Part shown: one piece after another, positions 37,009 to 45,017 of the stretch
Layout: every line of letters starts with the position of its first letter
How positions within the stretch are numbered: the stretch's first letter is position 1
Assembly (NCBI RefSeq): GCF_015711605.1
Contig: NZ_JABTEZ010000002.1
Span: 186,001-250,000 of the forward strand
Origin: Planomonospora sp. ID67723
GTDB taxonomy: Bacteria > Actinomycetota > Actinomycetes > Streptosporangiales > Streptosporangiaceae
DNA length: 64,000 bases
Reading direction: 5' to 3'
Notes under the pieces: generated by a model
What the model was told of the DNA's origin: nothing
Seen by the model: the letters and a program-made list of their open reading frames with translations, nothing else
Databases searched by the model: none
Translations under genes and position numbers: made by a program

Positions 37009-38733
37009 TCAGGCGGGAGACGGTTCCGGCGGAACCGCGCCGGCCAGCAGTTCGGCCGCGGCCCGGCTCGACACGGCCGTCGCCCCGTGGGTGACGACGC
37101 GCGTGCCGCCGCGGGTGTGACGCCCTGGAAGACCCGTCTCCACCACGATCGCGCCGGGGTGCCGGGCGAGCACGGTGTCGAGCAGGGCCGCCACCCAGGC
37201 ATGCCGGTGCGCGTCCCGCACCACGAGCACCAGCGGCCGGTCGGCGGGAATCTTGAGGACGTCGAGCGCGGTTCGTGCGTCGGGTGCGTCGGGTGCGTCG
37301 GGTGCGTCGGGTGCGTCGGGTGCGTCGGGTGCGTCGGGTGCGTCGGGGCGCGGGGGGGACAGGTCCTTTTCCGTGAGGCGGACCGAGGTGGTGCCGGGGA
37401 GCAGTGCCGACAGCGGCGCGGCGACCCCCCACGGCGTGAGGGGGTCGATGGCGATGTTCGTGGGGGAGACGATCTCGACGACGTGGGGCGCGTCCGCAAG
37501 GGGCAGACCCGCACCGGTCACCCGAAGGGCGCGCCGGGCGGCGGCCAGGCCGGGGGCGGTCGAGGCGGGGGACGGGGAGGGGACGGGCGGGACGGGACCG
37601 GGGCCCGCCGGGGCGGCGAGGCCTGCGGGAGAGGCCGGGTGCGGGGGGCCTGCATGGAGGATCACGGCGGGGCGAACCGGGGGCGAGGGCGCTCCGGCTC
37701 CGGCGTGACCGCTCTCCAGCCGCCCGGCGGACCAGGCGGCCAGGCGGCGGACGCGGGACGCCGCCTCCGCCAGGCGTTCCTCGGGCAGGGTGCCGTCCAT
37801 CACCGCCGCCACGATGGCGTTGCGGATGAAGCCGACCACGCCGGGGCCCTTGCGCTCGCCGCCGACGCAGATCGCGTCGGCGCCCGCCGCGAGCGCGCGG
37901 ACGGCCGCGCCGGTCACGCCGTACCGGTCGGCGACCGAGGGCATCTCCACCCCGTCGGTCACGATCAGCCCGTCGAAGCCCAGCTCCTCGCGGAGCAGCC
38001 CGATCAGGATGCGGCCGCTCATCGTGGCGGGGGAGTCCGGATCGTAGACGGGGACGAGCAGGTGGCCGGTCATCACGGCGCGCACCCCGGCCGCGATGGC
38101 GGCCCGGTAGGGAGGCAGGGCGGTGGCGGCCAGTTCCTCGGCGGAGCAGGACACCACCGGCAGGCCGTGATGGGAGTCCGTCGCCGTCGCCCCGTGGCCG
38201 GGGAAGTGCTTGGCGCAGGCGGCCACCCCGGCGGACTGCAGGCCGGCGACCCAGGCGCGGGTGTGCCTGGCGACCAGCCGCGGGTCGGAGCCGAAGGCTC
38301 GCGTGCCCACGACGGGGTTGTCGAGGTCGGAGTTGACGTCGACGACGGGCGCGTAGTTCAGCGTGATGCCCGCCGCCGCCAGGTCCAGGCCGACGTCCCG
38401 GGCGACGCGCTCGGTCAGCGCGCAGTCGTCCGCCGCTCCGAGCGCCAGGTTCCCCGGACGGGAGCTGCCGGTCAGCGCCTCCAGCCGGGTGACGTCTCCC
38501 GCCTCCTCGTCGGTGGCGATCACCACGTCCGGGTTCTCGGCGCGCAGCGCCGCGGTCAGCGCCCTGACCTGGTCGCCGTCCACGATGTTGCGGGAGTAGA
38601 GGGCCACCCCGCCCAGGCCCTCGGCCAGGCGCCCGCGCAGCCAGCCGGGTACCTCGGTTCCCACGAACCCGGGCTGCAGCACGGTGGCGGCGAGTCTGGC
38701 CAGTTCGGGACTCGCGCTCTCGCGCATGGTCAT
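37009..38733 (-). CDS. GH3 family beta-N-acetylhexosaminidase (NagZ-like) with low-complexity inserts
   Basis: 574 residues. The GH3 catalytic domain has the NagZ signature AKHFPGHG, the His/Asp dyad segment TDSHHGLP, and the nucleophile segment DGLIVTDGVEM. No secretion signal is seen, so it probably acts inside the cell on imported oligosaccharides. Two stretches are absent from its 38848-40302 paralog: a Pro/Ala-rich linker in mid-protein and a (Asp-Ala-Pro)7 run encoded by a 9-bp tandem repeat. The start is ATG 38733 behind GGAAGG. It is the last gene of the transporter operon. Confidence 0.88.
   Translation of the reverse strand: MTMRESASPELARLAATVLQPGFVGTEVPGWLRGRLAEGLGGVALYSRNIVDGDQVRALTAALRAENPDVVIATDEEAGDVTRLEALTGSSRPGNLALGAADDCALTERVARDVGLDLAAAGITLNYAPVVDVNSDLDNPVVGTRAFGSDPRLVARHTRAWVAGLQSAGVAACAKHFPGHGATATDSHHGLPVVSCSAEELAATALPPYRAAIAAGVRAVMTGHLLVPVYDPDSPATMSGRILIGLLREELGFDGLIVTDGVEMPSVADRYGVTGAAVRALAAGADAICVGGERKGPGVVGFIRNAIVAAVMDGTLPEERLAEAASRVRRLAAWSAGRLESGHAGAGAPSPPVRPAVILHAGPPHPASPAGLAAPAGPGPVPPVPSPSPASTAPGLAAARRALRVTGAGLPLADAPHVVEIVSPTNIAIDPLTPWGVAAPLSALLPGTTSVRLTEKDLSPPRPDAPDAPDAPDAPDAPDAPDAPDARTALDVLKIPADRPLVLVVRDAHRHAWVAALLDTVLARHPGAIVVETGLPGRHTRGGTRVVTHGATAVSSRAAAELLAGAVPPEPSPA
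37275..37346 (+). repeat. 9-bp tandem repeat, eight perfect copies, inside a GH3 gene
   Basis: GTGCGTCGG occurs eight times without a mismatch (72 bp). On the coding (minus) strand it encodes repeats of Asp-Ala-Pro. Because the unit is a multiple of three, copy-number changes would lengthen or shorten the linker without a frameshift. Confidence 0.95.
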
Positions 38734-38847
38734 GTGAAGCCTTCCGGTCGGTGGTTCGGACGACTCTCCGGGCGTCCCCGGCGAGGTCACCGGTTCGGAC
38801 CCCGGAACCCGGGAACTCGACGGCGCGGGGCCCCGAGACCCGGGGCC

Positions 38848-40302
38848 TCAGAGACTCAGGAGCTCGGCGGCGGCCTGGGCGTTGGCGCGGGCGGCGCCGT
38901 ACGTGGCGAGGTAGGTGGTCCCGGCGGGCCGCCAGATCGGCAGGCCCATCTCCACCACGGTCGCGTCCGGGCGGGCGGCGAGCAGCGCGGAGACCACCGT
39001 CTGGCTGGCCTCGTAGCGGTGCGCGTCCTTGACGACGACCACCAGGGACCGGCCGCTCGCCCGCGCCAGGATGCCCGGAACGTCCGCGGCCTCCGGCTTC
39101 ACCCGGATGATCTCCGCCTGGGAGAGCCAGGGGGAGAAGCCCCACGGCACGTCGCCGACCGCGATGGTCGGCGGGGTGTCCACCTCGACCACCAGCGGGT
39201 CGACCAGCGGCGAGGCCGAACCGGTCATGCTGACGGCGCGGCGGGCCGCGGTCAGCCCGATCACGTTCTCCCCGGCCGGGACCTGCCGGGGCTCGCCGAA
39301 CCAGGCGCGCAGGCGGGCCACGCGCTCGGCGGCCTCCTCCAGCCTGGAGACGGGCAGGCGGCCGTCGCGGGTCGCGGCGACGATCCCGGCGACGATCCGG
39401 CGGACGTCCTCCTCGGTGGGCAGCGGGCCGAGGCAGAGCAGGTCGGTCCCCGCGGCCAGGGAGAGCACCGCGCCACCGGCCAGCCCGTAGGCGTCGGTGA
39501 TCGCCTTCATGTCGAGGGCGTCGGAGACGACGACGCCGTCGTAGCCCAGCTCGCCCCGGAGCAGGCCGGTCAGGGCGGCGGGGGAGAGCGTCGCGGGCAG
39601 GTTTCCGGTGAGGGCCGGGACCTGGACGTGCGCGGTCATGACGGACTTGGCCCCGGCCTCGATGGCGGCGCGGAAGGGCACCAGCTCGCGCGCGTGCAGC
39701 AGCTCCATGGAGGCGTCGACGAGGGGGACCTCCAGGTGGGAGTCCTGGCGGGTGGCGCCGTGGCCGGGGAAGTGCTTGACGCAGGCGGCCACGCCCGCCG
39801 ACTGCAGGCCGTGGACGGCGGCGACGGTGTGCCGGGCGACGAGCCCGGCGTCGGAGCCGAACGCGCGGGTGCCGATCACCGGGTTGTCGTCGGCGGTGTT
39901 GACGTCGGCGTCCGGAGCCATGTCGAGGTTGACGCCGCAGCGGGCCAGGTCGTCGCCGATGGATCGGTAGACGCTCCGGGTCAGCTCGACGTCGTCCACG
40001 GCGCCGAGGGCGGCGTTGCCGGGATAGGGGCTGCCCACGTGGTAGGCGAGGCGGGTGACGTCGCCGCCCTCCTCGTCCAGCGAGACGACCGGGTCACCGG
40101 CCGCGCGCAGGCGCGCGGTCAGCGCGGAGAGCTGGCCGGGGTCGGCGACGTTGAAGCCGAAGAGGGTGACGCCGCCGAGGCCGTTGTCCAGCTCCCGGAG
40201 AACCCATTCGGGAGCGGTGGTCCCCTGGAAGGCGGCGAGCAGCGTGCCGGCCGCGAGGCGGTACAGCCCCTGTTCACCGGGACCCGTGATGAACTCGGAC
40301 AT
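38848..40302 (-). CDS. GH3 family beta-N-acetylhexosaminidase (NagZ-like)
   Basis: 484 residues. The GH3 barrel has VKHFPGHG near residue 174, the dyad segment RQDSHLEVP and the nucleophile segment YDGVVVSDALDM. A C-terminal alpha/beta domain follows (VVVVKDAHRYEASQTVV). There is no signal peptide. NagZ-type enzymes release GlcNAc from chitin or peptidoglycan fragments; Streptomyces has a comparable dasABC-GH3 arrangement. The start is ATG 40302. It lies after the permease genes, separated by a strong hairpin. Confidence 0.9.
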   Translation of the reverse strand: MSEFITGPGEQGLYRLAAGTLLAAFQGTTAPEWVLRELDNGLGGVTLFGFNVADPGQLSALTARLRAAGDPVVSLDEEGGDVTRLAYHVGSPYPGNAALGAVDDVELTRSVYRSIGDDLARCGVNLDMAPDADVNTADDNPVIGTRAFGSDAGLVARHTVAAVHGLQSAGVAACVKHFPGHGATRQDSHLEVPLVDASMELLHARELVPFRAAIEAGAKSVMTAHVQVPALTGNLPATLSPAALTGLLRGELGYDGVVVSDALDMKAITDAYGLAGGAVLSLAAGTDLLCLGPLPTEEDVRRIVAGIVAATRDGRLPVSRLEEAAERVARLRAWFGEPRQVPAGENVIGLTAARRAVSMTGSASPLVDPLVVEVDTPPTIAVGDVPWGFSPWLSQAEIIRVKPEAADVPGILARASGRSLVVVVKDAHRYEASQTVVSALLAARPDATVVEMGLPIWRPAGTTYLATYGAARANAQAAAELLSL

Positions 40303-40348
40303 GGCGCTGGAGAGCTCCTTACCTGAAGGGGATGCGAATACGAGCAGG

Positions 40349-40389
40349 GCTGGTACGGCTCGCGCCTTGTGGGCGCGAGCCGTACCAGC
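40349..40389 (-). promoter_or_regulatory. Intercistronic 18-bp perfect hairpin between permease and GH3 genes
   Basis: GCTGGTACGGCTCGCGCC (40349-40366) pairs without mismatch with 40372-40389 around a five-base loop. On the minus-strand transcript it lies just after the second permease stop and before the first GH3 start. It probably acts as a partial terminator or mRNA stabiliser, setting a higher level for the transporter than for the hydrolases. Confidence 0.75.
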
Positions 40390-40399
40390 GCCAGGGGGG

Positions 40400-41305
40400 T
40401 CAGCCCTTGACGGCGCCCGCGACGAGGCCGGAGACCATCCGCCGCTGCACCAGGAGGAAGAAGATGACCACCGGGATGGTCATCAGGGTGGAGGCGGCCA
40501 TGATCGCGCCCCAGTCCACCGACCGCTGGCTCACGAAGAACCGCAGTGCCACCGGCATGGTGTAGCTGCCCTGGTCGTTGATCAGGATCAGCGCGAACAC
40601 GAACTCGTTCCACGCGGTGATGAACGAGAAGATGCTGGTCGCGACGAGGCCGGGGGCCACCAGCGGGAACAGCACCCGCCAGAAGGTGGTGAACCGGCTC
40701 GCGCCGTCGATCCAGGCCGCCTCCTCCAGCGACTTGGGCACCGCCGCGACGAAGGTGCGCAGCATCCAGATGGCGAACGGCAGCGTCAGCGCGACGTTCA
40801 CCACGATGAGGCCGAGGAGCTGGTCGTAGAGCCCGGCCCGGCGGACCATCAGGAAGAGCGGGATGAGCAGCGCCTCAGCCGGGACCATCTGCACGATGAG
40901 CAGCAGGATCAGGAACGAGGTGCGGCCCCGGAAGCGGAAGCGGGCCACCGCGGTCGCGCCCAGCAGGGCGAAGACCGCGCCGACGAGCACCGTGCCGATC
41001 GCCACGATGGCGCTGTTGAGCAGGAACCGCCAGATGGAGTGCCCGGCGACGCCCTGGGTGAAGACCCGCTCGACGTGCTCGAAGGTCGGGTCGGTCGGGA
41101 ACGGGATGAAGTCGGTGGTGAAGATCTGCTCACTGCTCTTGAACGCCGTGGTCACCATCCAGTAGACGGGGAACACCGCGAACAGGAAAACCGCGATGGC
41201 CGCGGCGTTGAGTCCGTATCTGCGCAGTCGCTTGCGCTTGCCGGCCTTCTGATGCGCCCGGTCGCGCGCTCCGGCGGCCCGCCGGGACGTTTCGACAGCG
41301 GTCAT
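40400..41305 (-). CDS. Carbohydrate ABC transporter permease (MalG type)
   Basis: A 301-residue inner-membrane permease of the CUT1 family with six hydrophobic helices. The EAA loop that contacts the ATPase is LEEAAWIDGASRFTTFWRVLFP. The start ATG 41305 overlaps the stop of the first permease by four bases (ATGA). No ATPase gene is present in the operon; actinomycete CUT1 systems commonly share one ATPase such as MsiK. Confidence 0.93.
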   Translation of the reverse strand: MTAVETSRRAAGARDRAHQKAGKRKRLRRYGLNAAAIAVFLFAVFPVYWMVTTAFKSSEQIFTTDFIPFPTDPTFEHVERVFTQGVAGHSIWRFLLNSAIVAIGTVLVGAVFALLGATAVARFRFRGRTSFLILLLIVQMVPAEALLIPLFLMVRRAGLYDQLLGLIVVNVALTLPFAIWMLRTFVAAVPKSLEEAAWIDGASRFTTFWRVLFPLVAPGLVATSIFSFITAWNEFVFALILINDQGSYTMPVALRFFVSQRSVDWGAIMAASTLMTIPVVIFFLLVQRRMVSGLVAGAVKG

Positions 41306-42315
41306 CGCACGTCCTCCGTCTTCACGATCTGGCGGACGTAGACGGCGGTGATGACGAGCAGGATCAGTGTCAGCACCACCGCGATGGCCGCGCCCATGCC
41401 CATCTTGGGCGGTGCGCTGAACGCCTGGGTGAAGGAGTACAGCGACAGGTTGAACGCCTCGCGGTTGGAGGTCCCGCCGGCCAGGACGAAGAGCTGGGTG
41501 AAGACCTTGAAGTTCCAGATCGTGGAGAGCACGATCAGCACCGAGAAGACCGGCTTCAGCAGCGGGAACGTGATCTTCCAGAACGTGCGCCACGCGGAGG
41601 CGCCGTCCACCCGGGCCGCTTCGTAGAGCTCCGCGGAGATGCTCTTGAGCCCGGCGAGGACCGACACCGCGATGAACGGGAAGCCCGCCCACGTCACCAC
41701 GAGGATGAGCACGAGGTAGATGGTGAAGGGCTCGTTGAGCCAGGGCTCACCGGCCCAGTCGGAGCGGCCGAAGAGCAGCTCCGAGAACCAGTCGGGGAGG
41801 GCGTTGAGGGCCCAGTTGATGATGCCGGACTCCGCGTCGAACATCCAGCGCCAGATGATCGCGCTGGCGATCGCCGGCGTGGCCCAGGCGGCCATGATGC
41901 CGACGACGAGGAAGGTCGACATCTTCTTGCCGAGGTTGTGCAGCAGGATCCCGACCAGGGTGCCGAGGATCATGGTGAACGCCACGGTGACGACGGCGAA
42001 GACGACGGTGTTGCGGAGCGAGGTCCAGAAGAGCTCCGACTCCAGCAGCTTCTCGTAGTTCTCCAGCCCCACCGACTCGGCGGGCACGCCCCGGATCTGC
42101 CGCAGTCCCACGTTCTGGAAGGACATGACGACCATTTGATACAGCGGGTAGAGCAGGAGCCCGCCGATGACCACCAGGCCGGGCAGGAGCAGCGCGTAGG
42201 GGACCACCCAGGCGGGCAGCCCGCTGGGCTTGCGCGGGGGTGCACTGCCTCGGCGCCCCCGCGCCGGGGCGGGGGAGGAGTCCCCGCCCCGGGCGATGGT
42301 TGAGGTGTCGGCCAT
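41302..42315 (-). CDS. Carbohydrate ABC transporter permease (MalF type)
   Basis: A 337-residue permease with six hydrophobic helices after a Pro/Arg-rich cytoplasmic N-terminus. The EAA loop is LYEAARVDGASAWRTFWKITFP. It starts two bases after the binding-protein stop and is coupled to the next permease by an ATGA overlap. Together with the lipoprotein and the second permease it forms a sugar importer. Confidence 0.93.
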   Translation of the reverse strand: MADTSTIARGGDSSPAPARGRRGSAPPRKPSGLPAWVVPYALLLPGLVVIGGLLLYPLYQMVVMSFQNVGLRQIRGVPAESVGLENYEKLLESELFWTSLRNTVVFAVVTVAFTMILGTLVGILLHNLGKKMSTFLVVGIMAAWATPAIASAIIWRWMFDAESGIINWALNALPDWFSELLFGRSDWAGEPWLNEPFTIYLVLILVVTWAGFPFIAVSVLAGLKSISAELYEAARVDGASAWRTFWKITFPLLKPVFSVLIVLSTIWNFKVFTQLFVLAGGTSNREAFNLSLYSFTQAFSAPPKMGMGAAIAVVLTLILLVITAVYVRQIVKTEDVR

Positions 42316-42317
42316 GT

Positions 42318-43652
42318 TTACTGGTTCAGGATCTCTTCGAGTTCCTTGTTGGCGTCGGCCAGCGCGGTGTCGACGTCCTTCTTGCCCTCGATGACCGAGC
42401 GGGCCGCGTTCTGCAGGACCGCCTTGGTGTCGTTGGCCTCAGCCCAGTTGGTGTCGTTCGGGAAGCCCTTGGCGACCTTGAAGGTCTCCGCGAACGGGGC
42501 CTGGACCGGGTCGGAGGCGTACTCGCCCAGCGCCTTCGGGTACAGCGGCAGCAGGCCGCCGTCCTTGGCGTAGCGGGTGCCGAACTCCTCGCCCGCGGCG
42601 AGCTTGATGTACTCGGCGGCCAGCTCGGGGTTCTTGGCGTCCTTCCAGATGGCGATGTCGTTACCGCCCTGGAAGGCGGGCGCCGGGCCGCTGCCGTCCT
42701 TGGCCGGGAGCGAGAAGAAGGCCATCTTCTCGTCGCCGACCTTGCCGCCGCTCTGCTCCTTGATGGTGGTGATGTCCCAGCCGCCGGTCACGTACATGCC
42801 GACCTTGCTGTTGGCGAAGCGGGTCGCGATGTCCACCGAGTTCTGGGTCAGGGCGGACTTGCGCGAGACGCCGTGCTTGACGACGAGGTCGGTGTAGTAC
42901 TGGAAGCCCTCCTTGAAGCCGGGCTCGGTCAGCTTGCCGACCCACTTGCCGCCCTCGAAGGCGGCGAAGTCGCCGCCGGCGGACCAGACGAACGGCGAGA
43001 GCGACATGTTGGCGTCGGAGCCGCCGTTGAAGGCGAAGCCGTCGACGTCCTTGCCCTTCTTCGCGACGATCTTCTTACCGGCCGCGACGAGGTCGTCCCA
43101 GGTCTTGGGGACCTCGATGCCGAGCTCCTTGAACCAGTCCTTGCGGTAGAGGACGGCGCGGGTGCCGCCGCCCCACGGAGCGGCGTAGATCTTGCCGTCC
43201 ACCGTCTCGTAGCCCCACAGGTTCTGCGGGATCTGCTGGAAGTCGGGGTGACCCTTCACCAGGTCGGTGATGTCGGTCAGGGCGTCCTGCGCGACCCAGG
43301 CGGCCACCTGGTCGTTGCCGAACTCGGTGACGTCCGGGCCCTCGCCGCCGGCGAGCGCGGCGGTCCACTTGGCCTGCGCCTCCGGCCACGGCACCCACTG
43401 GAGGTTGACGTCGGCGCCGGTGGTCTCCTTGAACTTCGCGTTCAGGTCGGCCATGAGGGCGTTCTGCTTCTCGTCCGGAGCGCCGAGACGCCACACGGTC
43501 AGCTTCTGCCCGGCGAACTTCTGGCCGCCGGCGGCGGAGGAGTCCGCCTTGGGCTCGGTGTTCTTGGCGGGCTCGCTGGAGCCACACGCGGCGAGGCCCA
43601 GGGCCAGCGCGGCGGTGACGGCCGTCGCAGTGGCGATTTTCGCGAACTTCAC
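42318..43652 (-). CDS. Extracellular sugar-binding lipoprotein of the ABC transporter
   Basis: A 444-residue solute-binding protein (family 1). The signal peptide VKFAKIATATAVTAALALG ends in the lipobox LAAC, followed by a Ser/Glu/Lys-rich linker. The mature part has LTVWRLGAPDEKQNALMADL and WGGGTRAVLYRKDWFKELG, typical of oligosaccharide binders. I place the start at GTG 43652 behind AAGGGAG. It is the first gene of the operon that also carries two permeases and two hexosaminidases, so a GlcNAc-containing ligand is likely. Confidence 0.92.
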   Translation of the reverse strand: MKFAKIATATAVTAALALGLAACGSSEPAKNTEPKADSSAAGGQKFAGQKLTVWRLGAPDEKQNALMADLNAKFKETTGADVNLQWVPWPEAQAKWTAALAGGEGPDVTEFGNDQVAAWVAQDALTDITDLVKGHPDFQQIPQNLWGYETVDGKIYAAPWGGGTRAVLYRKDWFKELGIEVPKTWDDLVAAGKKIVAKKGKDVDGFAFNGGSDANMSLSPFVWSAGGDFAAFEGGKWVGKLTEPGFKEGFQYYTDLVVKHGVSRKSALTQNSVDIATRFANSKVGMYVTGGWDITTIKEQSGGKVGDEKMAFFSLPAKDGSGPAPAFQGGNDIAIWKDAKNPELAAEYIKLAAGEEFGTRYAKDGGLLPLYPKALGEYASDPVQAPFAETFKVAKGFPNDTNWAEANDTKAVLQNAARSVIEGKKDVDTALADANKELEEILNQ

Positions 43653-43803
43653 TTGGGTTCTCCCTTCCCGGCTTTCGACGGGGTAGCGCTCATCTGTATC
43701 GGCTTGGGTCCCCGCGACCCTCTGCACTCATTAGGAGCGGTCGGCGCTGCAGCCCCCCTCGGCGGCGATCACTTGCCTGCGGGCTGCCTGCCGCTAAACT
43801 AAC

Positions 43804-43833
43804 AAGAAACTTTCTTAAAAGAAACGATCGTTA
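43804..43833. promoter_or_regulatory. AT-rich candidate ROK operator between divergent genes
   Basis: AAGAAACTTTCTT (43804-43816) is a 6+1+6 perfect palindrome in a rare AT-rich stretch between the binding-protein gene (leftward) and the second ROK gene (rightward). The 7-mer ATCGTTA (43827-43833) also occurs upstream of the first ROK gene (35767-35773), where an imperfect 18-bp palindrome around AAGCTT (35741-35758) is present. Both sites may be bound by the paired ROK regulators. Confidence 0.5.
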
Positions 43834-43856
43834 GCGGATCGTGACGGGAGGCCGCC

Positions 43857-45017
43857 TTGCCCAGACGCCCGGGTACGCCCAGGCTGTTGCGCCAGCTCAA
43901 TGACCGTGCGGCGCTGGAACTCCTGCTCTCGGGAGGGCCGCTCACCCGTGCCGAACTGGGAGAGCACACGGGCCTGTCCAAGGTCACCGCAGGCCAGTTG
44001 CTGTCCCGGCTGGAGGAGCGCGACCTCGTCGCGGTGGTCGGCGAGCAGGCGGGCGGGCGCGGCCCGAACGCGGCGCTCTACGGGGTGGTGCCCTCGTGCG
44101 CGTACGCCGCCGGACTGGACGTGCTGCCGGACCGGATCAGCGCGGGCATCGCCGACGTCACCGGGACGCTCGTCGCCGAGGTCTCGGTCGATCCCAGCGG
44201 TCACGAGGACCCCGTGCGGCTGGTGTGCGGCGCGGTCGAGAAGGCGTGCGCGGCGGCGGGCGTCGAGTTCTCCCGGCTGCGGGCCTTCGTGATCGGGACC
44301 AAGGGTGTCGTCGACCCCCGGACCGGCGACATGCGCTTCTCCCTCGACCTGCCCTCCTGGCACGGGGACGTGCTCGCCGAGCTCCGCCGGGATCTCGGCA
44401 TCCCCGTGACGATCGAGAACGACGTGAACCTGGCCGCGCTGGCCGAGCGCTCCCACGGCGCCGCTCTGGGCATCGATGACTTCGTGCTGGTCTGGGCCGG
44501 GATCGGCCAGGGGCTCGGAGTCATGCTCGACGGCCGGCTGCACCGCGGCTTCACCGGAGGGGCGGGCGAGATCGGCTGGCTCCCGGTCCCCGGGGAGCCG
44601 CTCCCGACCGATGTGAGCGAGCCCCAGTCCGGTTCCTTCCAGCGCCTGGTCGGCGGAGACGCGGTCACCGGGCTGGCGGGCGCGCACGGCGTCGGCGGCC
44701 GGTCCGCGGGCGAGTGCGTCCGTACGGCCGTCGCCACCGGTGCGGAGGATTTCCTCGACGAGCTCGCCGGCCGGCTGGCCGTCGGCGTGGCGGCGGTGGC
44801 CGTGGTCCTGGACCCCGGGCTGATCGTGCTCAGCGGCGATGTCGGCCGGGCCGGCGGCGTGGTGCTCGCCACCAGGGTCGAGGAGGCGGTGGCGCGGGTC
44901 TGCCCGAGCCAGCCGAGGATCGTGGTGACCGGCGTCGAGGGCAACCCGGTGCTCCGGGGTGCTCTGGACTTCGCCCTTGAGCAGGCCCGGGAACAGGTGT
45001 TCTCCGACACAGTGTGA
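43857..45017 (+). CDS. ROK-family transcriptional regulator (second paralog)
   Basis: 386 residues. The winged helix (LTRAELGEHTGLSKVTAGQL) and ROK domain (IENDVNLAALAERSHGAA, GGAGEIGWLPVPGEP) align along their length with the ROK protein at 35825; both open RRPGxPRLLR. The zinc-binding Cys motif is missing here too. The start is TTG 43857 behind GGGAGG. It is divergent from the transporter operon, which it probably represses until a sugar binds. Its stop overlaps the VanX-like gene (GTGA). Confidence 0.9.
   Translation: MPRRPGTPRLLRQLNDRAALELLLSGGPLTRAELGEHTGLSKVTAGQLLSRLEERDLVAVVGEQAGGRGPNAALYGVVPSCAYAAGLDVLPDRISAGIADVTGTLVAEVSVDPSGHEDPVRLVCGAVEKACAAAGVEFSRLRAFVIGTKGVVDPRTGDMRFSLDLPSWHGDVLAELRRDLGIPVTIENDVNLAALAERSHGAALGIDDFVLVWAGIGQGLGVMLDGRLHRGFTGGAGEIGWLPVPGEPLPTDVSEPQSGSFQRLVGGDAVTGLAGAHGVGGRSAGECVRTAVATGAEDFLDELAGRLAVGVAAVAVVLDPGLIVLSGDVGRAGGVVLATRVEEAVARVCPSQPRIVVTGVEGNPVLRGALDFALEQAREQVFSDTV

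Noticed and set aside
37275-37346. The short repeats as a possible CRISPR array
   Set aside because: Nine-base units without spacers, in frame inside a GH3 gene; no cas genes. No CRISPR array or tRNA or rRNA gene was seen anywhere in the window.
35752-40326. A 1524-codon open frame on the plus strand
   Set aside because: It crosses the ROK gene out of frame and runs antisense to two clear GH3 genes. Its composition is repetitive Arg/Gly/Ala, typical of high-GC shadow frames.
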